DNA of 64,000 nucleotides from Symbiodinium natans (taxonomy: Eukaryota; Sar; Dinophyceae; Suessiales; Symbiodiniaceae). The position numbers and the translations under genes are program-made. Position 1 is the stretch's first letter. Every line of letters begins with the position of its first letter. The notes beneath the pieces are model-generated. The model saw only the letters and a list, made by a program, of their open reading frames with translations, made no database searches and was not told the DNA's origin. Positions 1 to 10,599 of the stretch are shown in pieces. The DNA lies in assembly GCA_905221605.1 (NCBI GenBank), contig CAJNDS010002660.1, positions 105,001-169,000 on the forward strand, written 5' to 3'.

Positions 1-690
1 AAACAGGCCTTGGCTTGGCAATTCTTGGGGTTTTGCGTGTCTGTGGTATAGTTTAGGGTTAGGGGTTGCGGGTTCAGGAATTAGGGTTTAGGGTTGAGGG
101 TTTAGGAGTCCCCAAACCCATGAATAACAATCTGAACTCGCAAGCCCTCCACGATAATGCGATCTTTTCCGCTAGGATTCTGGCTCCAGAAAACCTGACT
201 TTCCAAAACCCTAAACCCTGAACTCAGGCCCTAAACCCTCTCCCTAAACCCTAAACTGTAAACTCTAAACTAAACCCTAAACTGAGACTGTAAACTCTGA
301 ACCCTGAACGCAGGTTTTGTCCTTTTTGGGGGGTTCAGGGGTGCGGCAACCCTGAACCCCTAAACCCAAAAACCCTAAAACACTAAACCCCAAACCCTGA
401 ACCTAAAACCCTACAACCCCAAAACCCTAAACCCCACATCCTAAAACCCTAAAACCCTTAATCATAAAACCCTAAACCCCAAAACCCTAAAACCCTAAAA
501 CCCTGAACCATAAAACCCACAACCCCAAAACCCTAAAACCGAAAACCCTATAACCCGAAAACCTTAAACCCACAACCCGAAAACCCTATAACCCAAAAAC
601 CCTAAGCCCAAAAGCCCTAAAATCCTAAAGCCCCTGAAATCTCATCACCCCAAAAACCTTGAGCCCAAAAGCCCCAAAATCCTAAAGCCC

Positions 691-753
691 CCTCACTGCC
701 GCTCCGTCGCTGCCAAGGCTGGGCGCCTCTGAGGACTCCTCCGACCAAGGGCT
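691..753 (-). CDS. possible short exon, unknown acidic protein
   Basis: Read on the minus strand this island is open and gives a peptide beginning SPWSEESSEAPSLGSDGAAV. It is flanked on both sides by telomere-like repeat. Its high third-position G+C and lack of stops resemble better-supported exon islands elsewhere in the window. No splice site is decisive and no family is recognised. It could be chance. Confidence 0.3.
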
Positions 754-1074
754 TTTTAGCGCTTTAGGGCCTAGGGCTGAGCGCGTAGGGGCGTTTAAAA
801 ACAGGGTTTAGGGTTTAGATCAATCCCTCCTAAACCCTAAACCCTAAACCCTAAACCCTAATCCCCCACATATTTTTAAAACACAAGCGAGAAGACAGCA
901 ACTTAGGTGCATGGACCCCACGGGAGACCGCAAAACAACAACACCCACATGAAAAGGGCCAAGCAATCCCCTTCACCCCTAATGGAGTGGTTTAGGGTTT
1001 AGGGTTTAGGGTTTAGGGTTTAGGGTTTAGGGGAGTGAAGAAGTTCTTGGAGGAAAGCCCCCTCTTGAACCTAC

Positions 1075-1139
1075 CAGCGAAGCTGTGAAGGCGGGAAGTT
1101 GTGCACGGCGAGGACGCAGTCGATGCCCAACGCTGCTTG
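1075..1139 (-). CDS. probable short exon, unknown protein
   Basis: Minus-strand reading gives QAALGIDCVLAVHNFPPSQL followed by R, ending at a GTAGG donor-like site at 1074-1070. The start is approximate; an AG lies just upstream. TTTAGGG arrays flank it on both sides. Function is not recognised. The plus strand is also briefly open here, so strand choice rests on the splice-like edge and on agreement with its neighbours. Confidence 0.4.
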
Positions 1140-1194
1140 TGACAAGCAAGGTGCAAACAGGGTTTAGTTTAGGGTTTAGGGTGTAGGGTTTGAG

Positions 1195-1420
1195 TTTAGG
1201 GTTTAGGGTTTAGGGTTTAGGGTTTAGGGTTTAGGGTTTAGGGTTTAGGGTTTAGGGTTTAGGGTTTAGGGTTTAGGGTTAGGGTTTCGGGTTTAGGGTT
1301 TAGGGTTTAGGGTTTAGGGTTTAGGGTTTAGGGTTTAGGGTTTAGGGTTTAGGGTTTAGGGTTTAGGGTTTAGGGTTTAGGGTTTAGGGTTTAGGGTTTA
1401 GGGTTTAGGGTTTAGGGAGT
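1195..1420 (+). repeat. near-pure (TTTAGGG)n array
   Basis: About 32 tandem TTTAGGG units, with one hexameric TTAGGG unit and one TTTCGGG unit near 1278-1290. The orientation is G-rich on the plus strand. It is one of the longest clean tracts in the window. It is interstitial because unique sequence and exon-like islands follow on both sides. Confidence 0.95.
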
Positions 1421-1456
1421 TCGGGTTTAGGGCTTAGGGTTTTTAGGCTTTAGGGT

Positions 1457-1829
1457 TTAGGGCTTTAGCAAAGGGATCCTGGCGCCTAGGGGCACGAGGG
1501 TGCACATACAGTCTTCTCTGAAGTAGGCCCGGAACGCCAATTCGACCATGATTTCCCTGTGTCCCACTGCTAAAATCTCGGGATCGTCTGAATTCGGGGG
1601 TCGCTGTCCCCGCCCCGTCTGACCACCGCTTCTTCCCCAGAAACGTTGTTCCCCTAGAGTTGTTTTCAGGAAGATCGACAACATATAGATCACGCACTTA
1701 AGTGCGTCCATAGCCACGCGGAGAAGTTCCACCCTACCATCTCACCGATTGTCAAATGCTCCCCGGTTGCGCACCGTCTCATTGGCCTTGGTGCGCGTGA
1801 TGATCAAAGCAGCCTCTGTGGCAACCTTA
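1457..1829 (-). CDS. probable exons of an unknown protein
   Basis: Two open stretches lie on the minus strand. 1829-1747 reads KVATEAALIITRTKANETVR and ends at a GTGAG donor-like site. 1740-1457 reads through MDALKCVIYMLSIFLKTTLG and then DDPEILAVGHREIMVELAF and FREDCMCTLVPLGARIPL. The second part is open for over 90 codons in non-repetitive sequence. The two stretches are only about 12 nt apart in different frames, so the exact exon structure is unresolved; one edge or frame must be wrong. No family is recognised. Telomere-like repeats bound the block. Confidence 0.45.
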
Positions 1830-2146
1830 AACCCTAAACCCTAAACTCTACAAACCCTAGGCTCGAAAGCCTGAACTCTAAACCCTAAACCCTATCATGT
1901 CGTTGTGGAGAAACTGGCAGCAACAGCCCCCGAAGGTGATGTAGACTTACAGGTTTACCTGATGCCACACGTGGACGTACTGTTTAGGCTTGAGGGTTGA
2001 GGCTTGAGGGTTCAGGGTTGAGGGTTCAGGGTTTAGGTTTAGGGTTCAGGGTTGAGAGTTGAGGGTTCAGGGTGCAGGGTATAGGGTTTGGGGTTTGGGG
2101 TTCAGGGTTTAGGGTTTACGGTTTAGGGTTTAGGGTTGAGGGTTAG

Positions 2147-2219
2147 TCGGCGCCTGCCACGCTCGGATGGCTTCCTCGTCCTCCTGCACCTCGACCATGT
2201 CATCATCCTCGGGGATTGA
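2147..2219 (-). CDS. probable short acidic exon
   Basis: The minus strand gives IPEDDDMVEVQEDEEAIRAW then QAP, with telomere-like repeat immediately on both sides. The acidic composition and codon use are protein-like. A similar motif (CPEDDMDAEQQ) occurs in the island near 4.5 kb, so the two may be related exons. Function is unknown. Confidence 0.45.
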
Positions 2220-2317
2220 GGGTCCAGGGTTCAGGCTGCACTTTAGGGTTTAGGGTTTAGGGTTTAGGGTTTAGGGTTTAGGGTTTAGGGTTTAGGGTTT
2301 AGGTGGAGGCCCAGAGT

Positions 2318-2385
2318 TTAGCATGCGCTACCCCGTAATACTGCGAACCTGAAGACTTGAACTCTTGGAGGGGTCGGGATAGGAT
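2318..2385 (-). CDS. possible short exon
   Basis: The minus-strand frame LSRPLQEFKSSGSQYYGVAH is open across the whole non-repetitive island between two TTTAGGG tracts. There are no decisive splice sites and no recognisable family. Confidence 0.3.
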
Positions 2386-2780
2386 TAGGGTTTAGGGTTT
2401 AGGGTTTAGGGTTTAGGGTTTAGGGTTTGGGGTTTAGGGTTTAAGGTTTAGGGTTTAGGTGTTCAGGGCTTAGGGTTGAGGGCTTTTGGGGTTTCGGGCT
2501 TAGGTTTTTGGACCTTTTTTGGACTTTGTGTTGGGGCAGATCTCAGAAGCAAAGACGGGATTGGACTCGCCACACCTCCCACAACTCATGCGGCCCTAAA
2601 CCCTAAACCCTAAACCCTAAACCCTAAACCCTAAACCCTAAACCCTAAACCCTAAACCCTAAACCCCCTCATGGCCCTGAAGCCACTACAACAAAGACGC
2701 GCAACCCAGGCCCCAAAACCCTAAACCGAAAAAACCCTAAACCCTAAACCCTAAACCCTAAACTCTAAACTGAGTGAGCC

Positions 2781-2935
2781 CGGGGCCGTCGAGCAGGGCG
2801 AACGCGCCGAAGCCGGCAGGCGAGGCAGCTCCGGAGCCAGAAGCCCTCCGGCGGGCGACGGAGCTACAGTCCCGCAGGCAGCTGCGGGCTGCGCGGTGGA
2901 CCCGGCAGGTCGCTGGCGAGAAACCCGTCAGGTCG
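2781..2935. other. GC-rich island of uncertain coding strand
   Basis: Non-repetitive GC-rich sequence. The plus strand is open and gives PKPAGEAAPEPEALRRATEL, which looks helical and protein-like. This would run against the otherwise minus-strand coding direction, so I do not call a gene. Confidence 0.3.
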
Positions 2936-2939
2936 CCCT

Positions 2940-3600
2940 AGAATAAGATACCCCAAACCTTCGGGTAAAACATCGCAACCTCCTGCTGGGAGGCCCCTGC
3001 CTGGGAGGCCCCTGCCTGGGAGGCCCCTTCTTGGGAGGCCCCTGCCTGGCCCTGGCTGAGAGCCCCCTGCCAGACCCCTGTCCGGGAGGCGTGCCTGGGA
3101 GGCCCTGGCTGGGAGGCCCCTTTGTTTGGGAGGCCCCTGCCGGGAGGTTTGGCTCCCTGCCTGGAGGCCCCTGCCTGGGAGGCCCCTTCTTGGCCTGCCT
3201 GGGATGCCGTTGGCTGGGACCCCTGCCAGGCCCCTGTCTGAAAGGCCCCTGGAGGCCCCGGCCCTGCCAGGCCCCCCTGCCTGAGAAAAGGCCTCCCCTT
3301 GTCTGGGGGGCCTGCCTGGGAAGGCCCCTGTCTGAGGCCCCTGTCTGGGAGGCCCTGCTTGGGGGAGGCCGCCTGCAGGGCCCGCCCCACCTCACAACCG
3401 CCTGCCTGGAAGGCCTGATTGGGAGGCCTGGCTGAGAGGCCCCTGCAAGACCCCTGTTTGGGGCCCCTTGCCTGGGAGGCCCTGGCTGGGAGGCCCCTCT
3501 GCCTGGGAGGCCCCTGCCTGGGAGGTTTGGGTTCCCTGTCTGCCTGGCAGGCCCTTGTCTGCCTGCCTGGCAGGCCCCTGTCTGGGCACCTGCCTCCCCA
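2940..3600. repeat. GC-rich minisatellite, GGCCCCTGCCTGGGA type
   Basis: Imperfect tandem copies of a unit of about 15 bp, GGCCCCTGCCTGGGA, with longer variants. Open frames on both strands are by-products of the repeat (GASQAG- and GRPWLGG-type peptides). A similar GGCCTCCCAGG-rich stretch in the opposite orientation occurs inside the dispersed element at 24.1-24.35 kb. Confidence 0.8.
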
Positions 3601-4290
3601 CCTGCAGTTTTTGCCCCGAAACCTTTTGCCTGAAAAGCAGGCTTTCGATCCAGAGCCCCAACCAGGACGCAGCATCACCAAGGACGAATGGGCAGCCAGC
3701 CCCAAGCCCAAACCTTCGGGTTTTTCAGAAAGACTCACTAGGAGGCTGTCAGCCTAGCACTGTTAGCATCTCCTGCTTGCCGGAATGGGACTGAAAGGAT
3801 CTCCTGCTTGCCGACCTTTTGCCTGACCTGAAGCTTCCCCAAACCTTCGGGTTTTTGAGAAAGACTCACTGGGAGGCCCCCCTGCCTGGGAGGCCCCCTG
3901 CCTGGGTAAAAGACAAAAATAACAAAAGTTGCAGCATCAGCATGGCGAAAGCCCAAACCTCTAATTTCACGCCCTTCCAACGCAGCATCGCCGAGGGCGA
4001 AGGCGGCAGCCAACCCCAAGCCCAAACCTCTGACTTTTGCAGCCCTCGACTGATAGACATCTCCCTTGCAATGCCTAGGGGCTACGAACTTCAGGGTAGT
4101 TGATCTGCATCGATGCCGAGCTTCAACCCAATGGACAAGAGAAAAATAACAAAAGCACGATCAGAGTTCAAAAGAACCCTAAACCCGTAGAGGTTAAGGC
4201 GAGGGTGGAGCGCCAGCGGGGGTGGGCTTATGCAAATCGGGGCGCGCGCCTGGGTGCTTTCAGCACCAGCGCGCCCACTCATTGAGACAC
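3601..4290. repeat. degenerate longer repeat next to the minisatellite
   Basis: The motif CCCAAACCTTCGGGTTTTT, followed by an AGAAAGACTCACTGGGAGG-like stretch, recurs near 3709 and 3840, with the first part alone near 2951; related AAACCTCT-containing segments lie near 3953 and 4024. This looks like a decayed tandem or dispersed repeat rather than a gene. 4090-4285 is non-repetitive and not recognised. Confidence 0.55.
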
Positions 4291-7165
4291 CCTAAACCCT
4301 AAACCCTAAAACCTAAACCCTAAACCCTAAACCGAAACCCGAACACCGGCACACCCTAACCCCAATGGCTCCGCAATCGTAGAACCCTGAGCCCCAGAAC
4401 CCTGAACCCTAAACCCCAAACCCCAAACCCTAAACCCTAAACCCTGATCCGAACCGACTGAATCCCCTCAATCGTTGTTCCCCGCCTGCCGCGTCTGGAT
4501 TCCTGCAGCAGGCTGCTGTTCCGCGTCCATGTCATCCTCAGGGCAGCCGCGTTGTTTGAGGGCTTCGGGCTTAGGGCAGGGGAACTGGGGTTTAGGGTTT
4601 TGGGTTTAGGGTTTAGGGTTTAGGGTTTAGGGTTTAGGGTTTAGGGTTTAGGGTTTAGGGTTTAGGGTTTGGGGTTTGGGTTTAGGGGGGGTTAGGGTTT
4701 AGGGGTGTATTTAGGGTCTAGGTTTTCAGTTTCGGATTTGGAGCTTAGGGTTTAGGATTTTACGATTGGCCTGAGCCGGCGATTCGCTAGGCATGTTTGC
4801 ATCACTATGTGTCTGGTATCACCCCACCCTCCCAGAATTATGTTATCTTTGTTCTTACTTGACTCGGCATAGGGTGGGGAACCCTAAACCCTAAACCCTA
4901 AACCCTAAACCCTAAACCCTAAACCCTAAACCCTAAACCCTAAACCCTAAACCCTAAACCCGATTTGATTAGACCCATAATAGAAAGTGGGTTCTGGGGA
5001 CCCTTCCGTTTCTCGGTCTAGGCACCAGAGAAACCGAAATCCATCCTAATCCGTTTGGAGGGTAGGTAGGGGGGAGGAGGGGGCGGCACGGGGACGCGCC
5101 TGACGCGCGTGACGGATGTGAGAACCTAAATTCTAAATCCTAAACCCTAAATCCTAAATCCTAAACCCTAAATCCTAAAGCCTAAAACCCTAACCCGAAA
5201 TCCAAAATCCAAAATCCTAAACCTTAAATCCTGAACCCTAAATCCTAAAAGTCAACATCCTAAAAGTCAACATCTTAAAACCCCCGCAGAAGACATAATC
5301 AGAAAACAGCCCTATTAAGGGTTAAATATACATTGGTAGAGAGGGTCTAGGGTTTGGGGGTTGAGGGTTTAGGGTTCGGGTCTAGGGTTTAGGGTTCAGG
5401 GTTTAGGGTGTGGCAGATATTGGAGAATACAAACTAAGAAGCTTAAACCCCAACCCCAAAACCCCAAACCCTGAACCCTAAGGCCTAAACCCCAAAACCC
5501 CAAAACCCTGAAACCCTAAACCCCAAACCACAAGCCCTCAACCCCAAACCCGAAGCCCTAAACCCAAAACCCTAGTGGTCCTCGGAGCCCGCATTACTGA
5601 AGCTGCCGAACCTGATGAAAAATCGCAGGGTTTAGGGTTTATGGGGTTTAGGGGGTTACGGTTTTAGGGTTCTGTGGGGTTTGGGTCTTAGGGCTTTAGG
5701 GTTTCAGGGCTTTAGGGTTTTAGGTTTCTAGGGTGTAGGGTTTAGCGTTTTAGGGTTTTAGGGTTTAGGGTTTAGGCACCCCTGAACCCCAACAAGGACA
5801 ACACCTGAACTCAGGGTTTAGAGTTTAGAGTTTAGGGTTTAGGGTTTAGGGTGGGCTCAAACAGGTCACGCCAAAAACTGCGGGCGCTTTAGAGCATTTG
5901 GGGTTTAGGGCTTAGGGGTTAGGGATGTAGGGTTTAGGGTCTCGGGTCTTGGGTCTTGGGGTTAGGGTTTAGGCATTTAGGGGTGCAAGGGTTTGGGACT
6001 CAGGATCTGTAGGGTTTAGCGTTTAGGGTTTGGGGTTTAGGGTTTAGGGTTTAGGTAGGGTTTAGGGTTTAGGGTTTAGGGTTTTGGGTTTTGGGTTTTG
6101 GGCTTGGGGTTTGGGGTTTAGGGTTTAGGTAGGGTTTAGGGTTTAGGGCTTAGGGTTTAGGGTTTAGGGCTTAGGGTTTGGGGTTTAGGGTTTAGGGCTT
6201 AGGGTTTAGGGTTTCGGGTTTAGGGCTTAGGGTTTAGGGTTTAGGGAACCCTTATGGACCTTGACATGCTCATGTTTCCTCTGGGGCACATAGGGACTTG
6301 TGACTTTCACAGTAAGGGTTTCGGGTTTAGGGTTTGGGGTTTAGGGTTTGGGGTTTAGGGTTTGGGGATTAGTGTTTTGCACCATACACACCTTAAACCC
6401 CCATAAGCCTACGAACCCTGTAACCCTGCACCCCTAAACCCTAAACCCTAAACCCAAAGCCCTAAACCACTCAAGCCCTCGCCACTCGCCTGCCCCAGGC
6501 AAAAACCGAGCCCCTGAACCCCCCAAAAAGGCGAAAACCTGGGTTCAGGGTTTGGGGTTCAGGGTTTCGCGTTTAGGGTTTCGGCTTCCTGCTTGGGCGG
6601 CTTAGGGTTCAGGGTTTAGGGTTCAGGGCTTGGGAAAACCCGAAAAGATGTTGAAGAAACTAGATGCAGGTGCCAATTTCAAGTGAGCTGACAAACTTAA
6701 CCCCGAAGCCTCCAAGAACAATCTACCCTAGACCCTAAACCCCAAACCCCAAACCCAAGACCCTAAACCCTCTCCAGAAACCAAAGAGTGGGGAGTCGAC
6801 CCCCCCTCAGCCTCCAATCGGTTTAAGGTTCAGTGTTCAGGGGGTTTAGGGTTTAGGGTTTAGGGTTTAGGGTCTAGGGTTTAAGGTTTGGGGTTTAGGG
6901 TTTAGGGTTTAGGGTTTAGGGTTTAGGGTTTAGGGTTTAGGGTTTGACTTCAGGGCCTCGGGTTCAGGGGGTTTAGGGTCAGGGTGGTTTAGGGGCAGTT
7001 TGGGTTGTGCTGTTTGGGGTTGGGGGCTTCTCGGGGCTTACGGGGTTTAGGGGCTTTATGGTCTTCGGCTCGTGGGGGCTGTATGTAGGGCTTAGATCCC
7101 TAATCCCTGAAACCCTAAACCCTAAACCCTAAACCCTAAAACCCTAAACCCTCAACCCCAAACGC
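4290..7165. repeat. telomere-like mosaic, both orientations
   Basis: CCCTAAA at 4290-4450; TTTAGGG at 4606-4675; CCCTAAA (about 12 units) at 4881-4962; a CCTAAAT-type variant at 5125-5235; TTTAGGG-like at 5340-5410; CCCAAAACCCTAAA forms at 5440-5575; TTTAGGG forms at 5630-5780, 5900-6250 (with TTTTGGG and GGGCTTA variants), 6305-6370 and 6840-6945; CCCTAAA at 7105-7160. Islands of 40-140 bp between them (for example 4740-4880, 4965-5105, 6655-6730) show no recognisable gene apart from the one listed separately. Confidence 0.85.
4460..4552 (-). CDS. possible terminal exon, unknown protein
   Basis: The minus strand reads QRGCPEDDMDAEQQPAAGIQ then TRQAGNND and a TGA stop. It resembles the acidic exon at about 2.2 kb (shared PEDD-D-E pattern). 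Telomere-like repeat lies on both sides. Confidence is low because the piece is short. Confidence 0.35.
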
Positions 7166-7167
7166 CC

Positions 7168-7262
7168 TCAAACTCCTCGCGCCTCTGGCTTTGGATGGCC
7201 GCAACCCTATTGTGAAGGTCTGTCAGGTAGCCAGCAACACCGGCTTCCTTCTTCGTGTTGGT
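7168..7262 (-). CDS. probable exon, helical segment of an unknown protein
   Basis: The minus strand is open through NTKKEAGVAGYLTDLHNRVA and AIQSQRREEFE. The amphipathic, charged sequence and lack of stops across the whole island support coding. CCCTAAA repeat lies on the lower-coordinate side and an AT microsatellite begins just beyond the other side. No family is recognised. Confidence 0.5.
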
Positions 7263-7307
7263 TAGTAGGGATTAGGGGCTTGAGGGTTTAGGGAATGGGG
7301 CACCCTA

Positions 7308-7343
7308 TATCCCCCTATATATCTATATATATATATATATATA

Positions 7344-7382
<39 letters not shown>

Positions 7383-7436
7383 ATATATATATATCTATAT
7401 ATATCTATATATATCTATATTATATATATATACCCT
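7308..7436. repeat. (TA)n / ATATCT microsatellite
   Basis: Alternating TA with periodic C insertions (ATATATCTATAT). It could extrude or slip. The open frame across it (IYIYIY) is an artefact. Confidence 0.95.
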
Positions 7437-8215
7437 TCAAGGGACTATACAGGGTACCTCACTCCTTCATTCCCTGCTAACCAACCGTAAGTCTTCTGCC
7501 AAGTCTTGCGGCTTCAGGGGGTGTGCAAGGTCGTCTGGGGTTTGGGGTTTAGCGTCGAGGGTTTAGGATTTAGGGTTCAGGGTTTAGGGTTCAGGGTTCA
7601 GGTTTAGGGTTTAGGGTTTAGGGTCTAGGGTCTAGGGTCTAGGGTCTAGGGTCTAGGGTTTAGGGTTTAGGGTTTAGGGTTTAGGGTTTAGGGTTTAGGG
7701 TGTAGGGTGTAGGGTGTAGGATGTTTAGGGTTTAGGGTTTCGGGGATTAGGAGCTGGGTCTGGGGTTCGGGGTTTAGGGTTTAGGATTTAGGGTTTAGGC
7801 TTTTTGTTTTTTTTTTGGGGGTAGGGTTTGCGGGTTTCAGGGTTTAGGTTTTCAGGGTTGAGGATTGTGGGTTCCGGGCTCACCCTCTTTGGATTAAGGA
7901 ACGGATGGACACATGAAAGAGATGCGAAGGGTTGTATTCGGACCCATTTTGGGACTACTTGGGCGACCTTAATGGAGTATACATGGTGACTTCCCTGAAA
8001 TTTGGTCCTTCGGGGTCATTATTCTAAGGCGGCCCCTCTTATGTAGGGTACTAAAAAGGGATCATAGTTTAGAGAACTGACCACATAGGTCCTTGCCGCA
8101 GTGGACCACTTGACCCTGAAGTTCAACACCTAACCCTAAACCCTAAACCCTAAACCCTAAACCCTAAACCTTAAACCGTAAACCCTAGACCCTAAACCCT
8201 AGAACCTTTAATTGT
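7437..8215. repeat. telomere-like mosaic with a GGGTCTA block and a foldback element
   Basis: 7540-7800 holds TTTAGGG with a homogeneous GGGTCTA sub-block (about 7621-7658) and GGGTGTA units near 7697-7720. 7880-8110 is non-repetitive and contains a copy of a small foldback-like repeat (8004-8085). 8125-8205 is CCCTAAA. Confidence 0.8.
8004..8085. repeat. small dispersed foldback-like repeat, copy 1
   Basis: Outer parts are GGTCCTT and AAAAAGGGATCATAGTTTAG, forming short inverted ends. The inner 26 bp (8012-8037) is the reverse complement of the inner segment of the copy at 33313-33395, while the right flank is in the same orientation. Related copies lie at 33206-33290, 43455-43550 and 51735-51830. 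Confidence 0.6.
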
Positions 8216-8275
8216 TCCGGTCCTCTTCCTCGTCTTCTTCCTCAGCCGATGAGAAGCCTCTGCCCCTGGTTTAGG
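8215..8275 (-). CDS. possible terminal exon, acidic tail
   Basis: The minus strand gives RGRGFSSAEEEDEEEDRNN then TAA. Acidic serine-rich tails are common at protein C-termini. Telomere-like repeats flank it. There is no independent support. Confidence 0.35.
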
Positions 8276-8454
8276 GTTTGGGGTTTCGGGTTTCGGGTTT
8301 AGGGTTTAGGGTTTAGGGTTTAGGGTTTCGGGTTTAGGGTTTAGGGTCTCAGGTTCAGGGCTTAAAGGGCGCGGGGGAAGATGAACTGATACCAGACAGA
8401 CAGTCGTGCCTTCGTCGCTTTTACAAGTTGATGGGCTCCAACGCAAGCTTTGGC

Positions 8455-8709
8455 TTAAGTGGTTGCGGCTTTGGGGCATGGAGGGAGGCCTGACTCCGGA
8501 TTCGGGTTCTCTAAGTGTTCTGCACACCTGAGCCCGAAACCCAAACACACCCCACCCTCCCAGTTCTGAACCAAGACGTCAAAGAGGGTTCGTAACCGGA
8601 CAACGGCAAGTATTTCAGCTGCGGGTTCTCGCTGAAAGCCTGGACGCGAGAGTGCGAGATCAAAAAGGCCTGTTGAAGTCAGTTCGCCACACAGTTCGCC
8701 TAAGTCCAA
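8455..8709 (-). CDS. probable exon of an unknown protein
   Basis: The minus strand is open for 84 codons through ELTSTGLFDLALSRPGFQRE and AAEILAVVRLRTLFDVLVQN. The second half (from about 8550 down) is proline-rich and may be beyond a GT donor. An upstream AG (GGACTTAG) is a plausible acceptor. The mixed hydrophobic/charged composition is protein-like. No family is recognised. Confidence 0.45.
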   Translation of the reverse strand: MDLGELCGELTSTGLFDLALSRPGFQREPAAEILAVVRLRTLFDVLVQNWEGGVCLGFGLRCAEHLENPNPESGLPPCPKAATT

Positions 8710-9057
8710 GGCGGTACGCCCTGGGGCATGGATGAAGCAAGAACTCGTAAATCAACAAAACTCCCTCACCTCACGAGGTTCGTTCGCCAAAAAAACTTGA
8801 AAGAAATATGAGAGACTTCGGCCCTGCCGACCACTGGGTAGTGGCTCACTAGTTTTGCCAGTGCAGCTTCGTGAGAAATAGTGGAAACATTGGCGACACC
8901 CACTGCATGCTTGCTCGAGCACCCTAAACCCTAAACCCTAAACCCTGAACCCTAAACCCTAAACCCTAAAAAACACCGAGAGCACTTCCCTGCCCCGGCC
9001 TGGTCACCGGTGCGCTCTGTGAACGTGCGCCTCGGGGGCTTGCCTCATCCTCGGCAG
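8710..9057. other. non-repetitive stretch with short CCCTAAA run
   Basis: 8710-8920 is non-repetitive and not recognised. 8921-8970 is CCCTAAA. 8975-9055 is open on the minus strand (PAEDEASPRGARSQSAPVTR) and may be another short exon, with low confidence. Confidence 0.4.
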
Positions 9058-9530
9058 GCTTAGGGTTTAGGGTTTAGGGTTTAGGGTTTAGGGTTTAGGG
9101 TTTAGGGTTTAGGGTTTAGGGTTTAGGGTTTAGGGTTTAGGGTTTAGGGTTTAGGTTTAGGGGTTTTAGTTTTAGGGGTTTAGGGTTTAGTGTTTTTTAG
9201 GGTTTAGGTTTAGGGTTTAGGTTTAGGGTTAGGGTTTAGGGTTAGTTTAGGTTTAGGGTTTAGGGTTTAGGGTAGGGTTTTAGGGTTTTAGGGTTTAGGT
9301 TTAGGGTTTAGGGTTGAGGGTTTTAGGGTTTTTTAGGGTTTTAGGTAGGGGTTTAGGGTTTAGGTTTTAGGGTTTAGGGTTTGGGTTTAGGGTAGGGTTT
9401 AAGGGTTCAGGGTTTCAGGTTCAGGGTTCAGGGTGTCAGGGTTCAGGGTTCAGGGTTCAGGGTTTAGGGTTCAGGGTTCAGGGTTCAGGGTTCAGGGTTC
9501 AGGGTTCAGGCAGGTTTCGTGTTGAGGGCT
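9058..9530 (+). repeat. TTTAGGG array grading into TTCAGGG
   Basis: 9060-9152 is clean TTTAGGG (about 13 units). 9153-9405 is irregular (TTTTAGGG, TTAGGG, TTTAGG mixtures). 9410-9510 is a nearly homogeneous TTCAGGG block. The variant is confined to one sub-block, as expected from local amplification. Confidence 0.9.
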
Positions 9531-9534
9531 TGGA

Positions 9535-9890
9535 GGGTTTAGAGGGTTTATTTTTTCAGCGTTCAGGGGGTTTGTAGGGTCTAGAGGGTTTGTAGGGTTA
9601 TTGTATTTTTCGGGTGTATAGTTTATAGGGTTTAGAGGGTTTAGAGTGTTTAGAGGCTTTTAGGAGTTTTGTTATTGTTAGGGTTAGTAGAGGGTTTGTA
9701 GGGTTTTTGTTCGGGTTTATAGGGTTTAGAGGGTTTGGAGGGTTTGTAGGGTTTGCAAGGTTTGTAGGGTTTATGGGCTTAACAGGGTTTAGAGGGTTTA
9801 GAGGGTTTAGAGGGTTTAGAGGGTTTCGAGGGTTTAGAGGGTCTAGAGGGTTTAGAGGGTCTAGAATGTCTAGAGGGTCTAGGGTTTAGG
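9535..9890 (+). repeat. GGGTTTAGA nonamer-type variant array
   Basis: Here the repeat drifts to 9-mers (GGGTTTAGA, GGGTTTGTA), cleanest at 9785-9880. The 9-bp unit keeps a reading frame (GFRGFRG), so the 60-codon open frame at 9707-9889 is an artefact. Confidence 0.85.
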
Positions 9891-10118
9891 GGCGTCCTGA
9901 GAACCGCCAAACAAAAACCGAACGCCCCTGGGGTTCAATACCGACGCCAGCCCGCAGCCAGCGCCCTCACAACCCGAAAGCTTGAAGCTACGCACCCCAG
10001 GGGCTACGGGCTCTAAGCCCTGAACCCTAAACCCTAAACCCTAAACCCTAAACCCTAAACCCTAAACCCTAAACCCTAAACCCTCTCTCTTCGCATTTGT
10101 TGCTGCTGTTTTTTTTCT
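9891..10118. repeat. unique island then CCCTAAA array
   Basis: 9891-10015 is non-repetitive and not recognised. 10020-10085 is a clean CCCTAAA run of about 9 units. Confidence 0.8.
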
Positions 10119-10142
10119 GGGGGGGGGGGGGGGGGGGGGGGG
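10119..10142 (+). repeat. G24 homopolymer
   Basis: An uninterrupted run of 24 G. It is a potential quadruplex site and a likely place for length error in sequencing. Confidence 0.9.
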
Positions 10143-10599
10143 TGGGCTTAGGGCCTCGGCTTGTGAGGCTCTTGTCGTCCACAGCAGGTCTGCTGATGAG
10201 AGACGGGCCGCTGGGTGGAGCGTTTGGGGCTTTGGGTGCCAGAGGGCATGTAGGGTTTAAGGGCTTAGGGTTTAGGGTTTAGGGTCTAGGGTTTGGGGTT
10301 TGGGGTTTAGGGTTTAGGGTTTAGGGCTCAAGGCTTAGGGCTTAGGGCTTCCGGTTTGGGGGGTTCGGGCTCGGGCTGATCTTTCAGGTCTACCGAAAGG
10401 CCCCAAGAAGGCCTCAAACCCCAAGCCATGCCCCCAGTTCCTGCACTACCAGCCCCGAGTTCGGCCAGGCACGTCCCAAAGCCCTAGCCACAGAAACCGA
10501 AAAGCCCTAAAGCCGAAACCCCTGCCAGCCCCTAGCCCTAAACCCTAACCCTGAACCCTGAACCCCTGAAAGCTCCCAAACCCCCATATCCCGAAACCC

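Larger units (their letters stand above)
1..1194. repeat. degenerate interstitial telomere-like repeat
   Basis: TTTAGGG-type units run to about 110. From about 195 the complementary strand (CCCTAAA) dominates. Between 355 and 690 many units have an extra A or are spaced as CCCTAAAA/CCCAAAA, so the register is octameric rather than heptameric. Cleaner runs lie at 830-862 (CCCTAAA) and 988-1032 (TTTAGGG), so orientation flips within 150 bp. Non-repetitive islands lie at 691-800, 865-985 and 1033-1160. Confidence 0.85.
1830..2780. repeat. telomere-like mosaic with short islands
   Basis: CCCTAAA units lie at 1828-1900, mixed TTGAGGG/TTCAGGG/TTTAGGG at 1982-2140, clean TTTAGGG at 2241-2304 and 2388-2460, CCCTAAA (about 10 units) at 2594-2665, and CCCTAAA again at 2735-2770. 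Islands at 2147-2219 and 2318-2385 look exonic; the one at 2520-2590 is uncertain. Confidence 0.85.

Noticed and set aside
1160-1440. True chromosome end
   Set aside because: The array is short and followed by unique sequence and exon-like islands on both sides, and similar arrays recur throughout.
2928-3794. Overlapping open frames up to 266 codons
   Set aside because: All follow from the GC-rich 15-bp minisatellite and occur on both strands in several frames.
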